DNA of 38,223 bases from GCA-2686765 sp036012725 (lineage in GTDB: Bacteria > Pseudomonadota > Alphaproteobacteria > Rhodospirillales > 2-02-FULL-58-16), in assembly GCA_036012725.1 (NCBI GenBank), contig DASCPW010000123.1:1-38223 (forward strand). Reading direction: 5' to 3'. Below the pieces are notes generated by a model, which saw only the letters and a list, made by a program, of their open reading frames with translations, did no database searches and was not told the DNA's origin. How positions within the stretch are numbered: the stretch's first letter is position 1; every line of letters begins with the position of its first letter. The position numbers and the translations under genes were made by a program. Shown here piece by piece: positions 33,766 through 38,223 of the stretch.

Positions 33766-34587
33766 TCAAAGATCGTAAGGAGGCTGATGCAGGCCGACGG
33801 GTGAAAGGGTGAACAGCTCGTAGCCATCGGCGGTGACGCCAATGGAATGTTCGAATTGGGCGGAAAGTGAGCGATCCTTGGTCACCGCCGTCCAACCGTC
33901 CTTGAGGACTTTCACCTCGTAGCGACCGGCGTTGATCATCGGTTCGATGGTAAAGAACATGCCTTCCTTGAGGGTTGCCCCTTGGCCGGGACGGCCATAA
34001 TGCATGACATTGGGGGCGGCGTGGAAAACGCGGCCCAAACCATGGCCGCAGAAGTCCCTGACTACCGAACAGCGATGGGATTCGGCGAATTCCTGAATGG
34101 CGTGGCCGATGTCGCCGGTGGTGGCGCCGGGTTTGACCATTTTGACGCCACGCCACAAGGCTTCGAAGGTGATGTCAACGAGGCGGCGCGCCTTGACGCC
34201 GACGGGGCCGGAGAAGAACATGCGGCTGGAATCGCCGTGCCAGCCGTCAAGAATCACCGTCACGTCGATGTTGATGATGTCGCCCTTGGCAAGCTTTTTC
34301 TTGCCGGGAATGCCGTGGCAGACGACATGATTGATGGATGTGCAAACGGCTTTTGGGAAGCCGCGGTAATTAAGCGGCGCGGGAATGGCACCATTGGCAA
34401 CGATACGGTCGTGGATCAAGCGGTTCAGTGCCCCTGTCGATACGCCCGGTTTCACGTAGGGAACGATGAAATCCAGGGTTTCCGCGGCTAGCCGACCGGC
34501 TTTGCGCATGCCCTCGAAGCCTTCGGCACCGTGAATTTTAATATGCCGCGTCTCGGCGGGCAGCAAACTTGAGCTGATATCATTCAT
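33766..34587 (-). CDS. map: Methionine aminopeptidase, type I
   Basis: The protein has 273 residues. The five metal ligands are visible: two Asp in IINIDVTVILDGWHGDSSRMF, His in FCGHGLGRVFH, Glu in FTIEPMI and Glu in QFEHSIGV. The substrate-pocket His is in VVCHGIPG. It removes the initiator methionine from new proteins. ATG 34587 gives an N-terminal extension of about 20 residues before the conserved IKIHGAEGFEGMRKAG. It lies downstream of sfsA with 65 bases between them. Confidence 0.98.
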   Translation of the reverse strand: MNDISSSLLPAETRHIKIHGAEGFEGMRKAGRLAAETLDFIVPYVKPGVSTGALNRLIHDRIVANGAIPAPLNYRGFPKAVCTSINHVVCHGIPGKKKLAKGDIINIDVTVILDGWHGDSSRMFFSGPVGVKARRLVDITFEALWRGVKMVKPGATTGDIGHAIQEFAESHRCSVVRDFCGHGLGRVFHAAPNVMHYGRPGQGATLKEGMFFTIEPMINAGRYEVKVLKDGWTAVTKDRSLSAQFEHSIGVTADGYELFTLSPVGLHQPPYDL

Positions 34588-34652
34588 GAATCAATTCTGA
34601 TTTCTAGGAGTAAAAAATCACTTGTAATTACTTTTTGCCGGGCCACAGGCTT

Positions 34653-35363
34653 TCATAGCTCTATTCTCAGAGGCGCCGTCACGTCGATTCGTTCCGCCGT
34701 GACGCGGCATCGATAACATAAAATCTCGACGCCTGCCGCCATTGCCGCGCCAAGCGCCATGGCATAGGCCGGATCGATATCGGCGGCAATGGAAAATCGC
34801 TCGCCGTCCCGGCGCTGAACCAAATAGACCATCATCGCGCGGGCCCCTTGGCTGACCATATTGGTCAACTCGGCAAGATGTTTGGCGCCTCGTGTTGTCA
34901 CCGAGTCAGGAAATTCAATGGCGGAATTCGTCCCTGGGCTCCGTCTCATGGTGACGTTTTTGACCTCGACAAAACATGTGGGGAGGCCCTCGCTTTCTAG
35001 CAACAGGTCAATGCGTGAATTTTTTCCGTACCTGACCTCTCGCTTGATGACCGGATAGGCGCTTAGCTCGGTGATTGTTCCGTTGTCGATGGCCTCTTCC
35101 ACCAGCGCATTGCTAATGCTGGTGTTTATGCCGACCAGGGTGCCCGCCACTCGGATCAGTTCCCAGGTGTAGGCAAGCTTGCGGCCCGGGGTGCGGGCCG
35201 GCGACAGCCAGATCGCCGAGCCCGGTGCGTTGACGCCCAACATGGAGCCGGTATTGGGGCAGTGGGCGGTGACCATTTCACCGCCGCTCAGTTTCACGTC
35301 GGCGAGAAAGCGCTTGTAACGCTTGATCAACGTTCCTGGAATCAGCGGCGCGGGAAATTTCAT
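34653..35363 (-). CDS. sfsA: SfsA (sugar fermentation stimulation protein) homologue
   Basis: The protein has 236 residues, the normal SfsA length. Conserved stretches are KFPAPLIPGTLIKRYKRFLADV, VTAHCPNTGSMLG, TYTWE-like AYTWELIRV, YGKNSRIDLLLE and CFVEVKNVTM, ending with the FPDSVTTRGAKHL segment. The last three resemble a nuclease-like metal site with Asp, Glu and Lys. SfsA was named for an effect on maltose use in Escherichia coli; its biochemical role is not settled. It is first in the sfsA-map-radC row. Confidence 0.96.
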   Translation of the reverse strand: MKFPAPLIPGTLIKRYKRFLADVKLSGGEMVTAHCPNTGSMLGVNAPGSAIWLSPARTPGRKLAYTWELIRVAGTLVGINTSISNALVEEAIDNGTITELSAYPVIKREVRYGKNSRIDLLLESEGLPTCFVEVKNVTMRRSPGTNSAIEFPDSVTTRGAKHLAELTNMVSQGARAMMVYLVQRRDGERFSIAADIDPAYAMALGAAMAAGVEILCYRCRVTAERIDVTAPLRIEL

Positions 35364-35399
35364 CGGCGGAGCACTCGCAAGACTTGGACCATGGGTTCA

Positions 35400-36308
35400 T
35401 TAAATCGTAGCGGTTTTCTTGCCGGCTGCCGTTTCCGCCGCTCCCAGGGCCTCGGCCAAGCTGCTCTTGGCGCTGCCTGGTTTGAGCGGTTGCGGTTGCG
35501 ACGGGTCGGGTGCCCAAGCCGTCAGGTAGATCACCTGGAAGGTTGCCGGGACGCGCCCCTCGGCGTCACCGAACAGCTCTCGGTAGCGGCGAGCCCCGGC
35601 CATCAGGGTGGCGCGGCGGGTAAACCCCCGGCGCCGTTCGATAACGGCGTTGCTTTCGCCCATACCGCGCAGGTCGGCCATCAATTTCCAAGGATCGCCA
35701 TAGGATACCGTAATGGTGTCTTGATCGACCACGGGGAGGGCAAAACCGGCCCGTTGCAGCAATGCACCCAAGTCCACGGCATCGGCGAACGGAGAGACGC
35801 GCGGGCTCAAGCCCCCTTCCTCGGCGATTTCGGCCTCGGCCAGGGCAGTGCGCAATTCCTTGCAGGTGGCGCCGCCAAGCATGGTAGCCAGGAACAATCC
35901 GTCGGGTTTGAGTGCCCGGCGAATCTGGGCGAGGGCGCCCGGCAGATTGTTGACCCAGTGCAGGCTGAGGCTGCTCAGGACCAGGTCGAGGCAAGCGGGG
36001 GAAAACGGCAGGAATTCCTCGTCGGCGGCGAGGCAATGGCCTCCCGCCCGGCGCGCCATTCGAGGGGAGATGTCGCATTGAACCAGGGTCTCGATGCCGC
36101 CGCGCTCGGTCACCAACCGGGACAGTTCGCCACCGTGACAGCCCAGGTCTAAGGCCAGGGGGAAGCGGCGTTTAACGTCGTCTAGGCGGTCGGCTAGGCG
36201 TTCTCCGACCTCGGCGAAAAGGTAGCCATGTTTTTTTATCCCGGCCGCCGCACGGTCCCGGTGAAGGCGCACGACGTGGCGGTTGAAGATGGCCAACGAA
36301 TCGGACAT
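35400..36308 (-). CDS. SAM-dependent methyltransferase, BioC/NDUFAF5-like
   Basis: The protein has 302 residues. It begins MSDSLAIFNRHVVRLHRDRAA and has the SAM-binding LALDLGCHGGELSRLV, the acidic LVQCDISPRMARRA strand end, and DLVLSSLSLHWVNNLPGAL, a pattern shared by BioC and NDUFAF5. A glycine-Tyr segment, YRELFG, lies near the end. In other alphaproteobacteria genes like this sit beside comF and grxC. NDUFAF5 hydroxylates an arginine in complex I rather than methylating; BioC methylates malonyl-ACP. The sequence does not decide between them. Its ATG is only 9 bases from the comF start on the other strand. Confidence 0.88.
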   Translation of the reverse strand: MSDSLAIFNRHVVRLHRDRAAAGIKKHGYLFAEVGERLADRLDDVKRRFPLALDLGCHGGELSRLVTERGGIETLVQCDISPRMARRAGGHCLAADEEFLPFSPACLDLVLSSLSLHWVNNLPGALAQIRRALKPDGLFLATMLGGATCKELRTALAEAEIAEEGGLSPRVSPFADAVDLGALLQRAGFALPVVDQDTITVSYGDPWKLMADLRGMGESNAVIERRRGFTRRATLMAGARRYRELFGDAEGRVPATFQVIYLTAWAPDPSQPQPLKPGSAKSSLAEALGAAETAAGKKTATI

Positions 36309-36317
36309 GGTAGATAT

Positions 36318-37103
36318 ATGACACAGGCCAAGCACTCGATAAACGGCGCGTTGGCGAAAATCAGCGCTGACAGTTCCTTGGGCGGTCTCGTCAAGTTGGT
36401 GCTGGACGTCCTTTTGCCGCCCCAGTGCCTGAGTTGCGGCTCCATTGTCGAGGGGCTCGGTCTGTTGTGCTCCACTTGCTGGGATGGAGTGGTTTTTCTG
36501 AGCCCGCCCTGTTGCGAGGCCTGCGGTCTACCTTTTGAATATGATCCCGGCGAGGGGGTTTTATGCGCCGCCTGTTGCCGTCAACGCCCGGTTTTTCAGC
36601 GGGCCCGGGCGGTAATGACTTATGATGCCCATAGCCGGCGGTTGATCCTTGCCTTCAAACACGGCGACCGCACCGACGCTGCTCCGGCACTTGGCCGCTG
36701 GCTGCTGTGGGCGGGGAGCGATCTGATCGCCGACGCCGATCTGGTGGTTCCCGTGCCCCTGCATTGGACACGACTGTTCGCCAGGCGTTTCAATCAGGCG
36801 GCGCTGTTGGCCCGGGCACTGCGCCATCACGCCGGGGCGCCGGTGGTGCTCGATTTCCTGATCCGCCGCCTCCGTACCCCGTCCCAGGGTAGGCTTGGCA
36901 TGGCGCAACGCCGCCGTAACGTGCGTGGCGCCTTCACCGTGCGTTCTTCCCTGGCCAGCGAAATCAAGGGCAAACTGGTTTTGCTCATTGACGATGTCCT
37001 GACGACGGGCGCCACTGTCTCGGCATGCGCCCGCGCGCTGTTGGCGGGTGGCGCCGAAGTGGTCGATGTGCTCACTTTGGCGCGGGTTATCCGTTCGGCG
37101 TGA
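36318..37103 (+). CDS. comF: ComF family protein
   Basis: The protein has 261 residues. An N-terminal double zinc ribbon (cysteines in CLSCG, LCSTCW, CEACG and LCAACC) is followed by a phosphoribosyltransferase-like domain with VPVPLHWTRLFARRFNQA and the PRPP-binding VLLIDDVLTTGATVSA. ComF/GntX proteins are linked to DNA uptake in naturally transformable bacteria, though many carriers are not known to be competent. The ATG at 36318 is preferred over 36228, which would overlap the divergent methyltransferase gene. Confidence 0.93.
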   Translation: MTQAKHSINGALAKISADSSLGGLVKLVLDVLLPPQCLSCGSIVEGLGLLCSTCWDGVVFLSPPCCEACGLPFEYDPGEGVLCAACCRQRPVFQRARAVMTYDAHSRRLILAFKHGDRTDAAPALGRWLLWAGSDLIADADLVVPVPLHWTRLFARRFNQAALLARALRHHAGAPVVLDFLIRRLRTPSQGRLGMAQRRRNVRGAFTVRSSLASEIKGKLVLLIDDVLTTGATVSACARALLAGGAEVVDVLTLARVIRSA

Positions 37104-37187
37104 CGTGCTGGCGCCATAAATGACTTATATAAATATAGTAGGCGCCGCCGACCTTTGGTTTGCCCATCATACCGGGAGATAAGAAAA

Positions 37188-37448
37188 TTGCTTGAAGTCG
37201 AAATCTACACGACCCCCTATTGTTCCTTTTGCCATCGCGCCAAGAACCTGCTGAGGCAAAAAGGCGTTTCGTTTACCGAGATCGACTTGCTTGGGAATCC
37301 GGGCAAGGATGCGGAAATGTTGCGGCGCAGCAACGGTGGGCGCAAGGTTCCGCAAATTTTTATCGGCGGCCGGCACGTGGGCGATTGTAATGAGCTTTTT
37401 GAGCTGGAGGCGGAGGATGAACTCGACCGCCTTCTTGGTATTGCTTGA
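37188..37448 (+). CDS. grxC: Glutaredoxin 3 (dithiol)
   Basis: The protein has 86 residues and the dithiol active site CSFC in TTPYCSFCHRAKNLL, with KVPQIFIGGRHVGDCNEL for glutathione binding. It reduces mixed disulfides using glutathione. The start is TTG at 37188: GGGAG lies 10 bases upstream and this start gives the usual length. An earlier TTG at 37155 would add 11 unconserved residues. It is followed four bases later by a nitrilase-family gene. Confidence 0.95.
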   Translation: MLEVEIYTTPYCSFCHRAKNLLRQKGVSFTEIDLLGNPGKDAEMLRRSNGGRKVPQIFIGGRHVGDCNELFELEAEDELDRLLGIA

Positions 37449-37451
37449 TCA

Positions 37452-38223
37452 ATGAGCAAGACTTTCAAGGTTGCTTGCGTACAAACCAATTCGGGTCTCG
37501 AGATCGAGCCGAATCTGGCCACTGCCTGTGAATTGGCGTGCGCCGCCGGCAAGGCTGGCGCCCAGCTGATCGCCCTGCCCGAGAACGTCAACGTCATGGA
37601 ACCCGACAAGACGCTCCTGAAGGAAAAAGCCAGGCCCGAAAATCAGGACATCGGCCTCAAGACGTTTCGGGAACTGGCGCGGCAAATCGGCGTCTGGCTG
37701 CTGTTGGGTTCCTTGGTGATCAAACGGTCCGGGGACAAGCTGGCCAATCGCTCGTTCCTGATCGACGCCGATGGTGCCGTCGTCGCCCGCTATGACAAAA
37801 TTCATATGTTCGACGTCAACCTGGGCGGAGCCGAAAGGCATCGTGAATCCGCTTCTTATGAGCCGGGCGACAGGGCCGTTGTCGCCGAATTGCCATGGGG
37901 TCGGCTGGGCATGACCATTTGCTATGACCTGCGCTTTCCCCATTTGTACCGATCCCTGGCCCACGGCGGGGCAAGTTTTGTTTCCATCCCCGCGGCCTTC
38001 ACCCGTGTCACCGGGGCGGCGCATTGGCACGTGTTGCAGCGCGCCAGGGCTATCGAAAACGGTTGCTACGTCTTTGCCCCCGCGCAGTGCGGGGATCACG
38101 CCGGCGGCCGCCAGACTTTCGGCCATTCACTGATCGTCGATCCGTGGGGCGAGGTGCTGACCGACGGCGGTGAAAAGGTGGGCTTTGTCACCGCCGATAT
38201 CGACCCATCAAAGGTGGTCGAGG
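37452..38223 (+). CDS. Carbon-nitrogen hydrolase (nitrilase superfamily, Nit1/Nit2-like), 3' end cut by window edge
   Basis: The visible part has 257 codons, nearly the whole of a roughly 280-residue enzyme. The nitrilase triad is present: Glu44 in ALPENV, Lys116 in RYDKIHMF and Cys157 in ICYDLRFP. The KIHMFDVNLGG stretch and RARAIENGCYVFAPAQ resemble Nit-type omega-amidases and deaminated-glutathione amidases more than true nitrilases. A position next to glutaredoxin 3 fits a role in glutathione repair, though this is inference. No stop codon occurs before the edge. Confidence 0.93.
   Translation, partial: MSKTFKVACVQTNSGLEIEPNLATACELACAAGKAGAQLIALPENVNVMEPDKTLLKEKARPENQDIGLKTFRELARQIGVWLLLGSLVIKRSGDKLANRSFLIDADGAVVARYDKIHMFDVNLGGAERHRESASYEPGDRAVVAELPWGRLGMTICYDLRFPHLYRSLAHGGASFVSIPAAFTRVTGAAHWHVLQRARAIENGCYVFAPAQCGDHAGGRQTFGHSLIVDPWGEVLTDGGEKVGFVTADIDPSKVVE

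Noticed and set aside
35262..36152. A 296-codon open frame on the plus strand across sfsA and the methyltransferase gene
   Set aside because: It is antisense to two real genes and crosses the gap between them; no domain or ribosome site supports it.
37104..37187. Two GGCGCC palindromes flanking an AT-rich stretch after comF
   Set aside because: They could suggest a hairpin or promoter, but there is no T-run and no matched -35 and -10 pair, so nothing was called.
1..38223. tRNA genes, rRNA genes, CRISPR arrays, insertion sequences or prophage
   Set aside because: No cloverleaf-like segment, evenly spaced repeats, transposase or integrase was recognised in the gaps or among the frames.

Overview
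The window looks like the chromosome of an alphaproteobacterium, most likely a Rhodospirillales relative. This rests on high GC with strong G/C bias at third codon positions, an ATPase inhibitor zeta (DUF1476) gene next to the purine genes, the order purC-purS-purQ-purL-bolA-grxD beside rpsD, a monothiol CGFS glutaredoxin, and the sfsA-map pair. These are judgements from gene content; no search was run. No rRNA, tRNA, CRISPR array, insertion sequence or prophage was recognised.

Layout. Positions 1-3135 hold a metabolic module on the minus strand: a major facilitator transporter and, downstream, a large protein fusing a uroporphyrinogen-decarboxylase-type methyltransferase to a corrinoid (B12) domain. 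The corrinoid gene runs off the left edge. Positions 3259-9530 hold plus-strand genes: an active/inactive pair of M16 peptidases, then pgi and mutL with overlapping stop and start. Just after mutL is a methyltransferase-like gene broken by two in-frame stops. Positions 10312-14778 carry rsmD, an AT-richer orphan gene, rluB, a class I glutamine amidotransferase, tadA and purD. Positions 14898-19370 carry xseA, an M23 peptidase and a class A penicillin-binding protein.

Positions 19269-23770 (minus) form a surface-sugar cluster: a two-domain oxidoreductase, gmhA and hldE, followed by a short membrane-protein fragment. Then come a carboxylesterase, an HNH nuclease and rpsD on the plus strand. Positions 26043-33278 are a purine cluster: grxD, bolA, purL, purQ, purS and purC on one strand, an NRDE/TANGO2 gene, the zeta inhibitor and purB. 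Positions 33391-35363 contain map and sfsA, plus a clear scar where an Ntn-hydrolase-like gene and radC have each lost their 3' part and now abut. The right end has a BioC/NDUFAF5-like methyltransferase divergent from comF, then grxC and a nitrilase-family gene cut by the right edge.

Most of the window is housekeeping: nucleotide synthesis, translation, cell wall and repair. The parts that deserve attention are the fused corrinoid methyltransferase with its transporter and three to four sites of gene decay (9536-10351, 19269-19478, 33391-33761 and perhaps 17195-17336). I did not find strong evidence for an entirely new multi-gene system. The corrinoid module is the best candidate for undescribed biochemistry.
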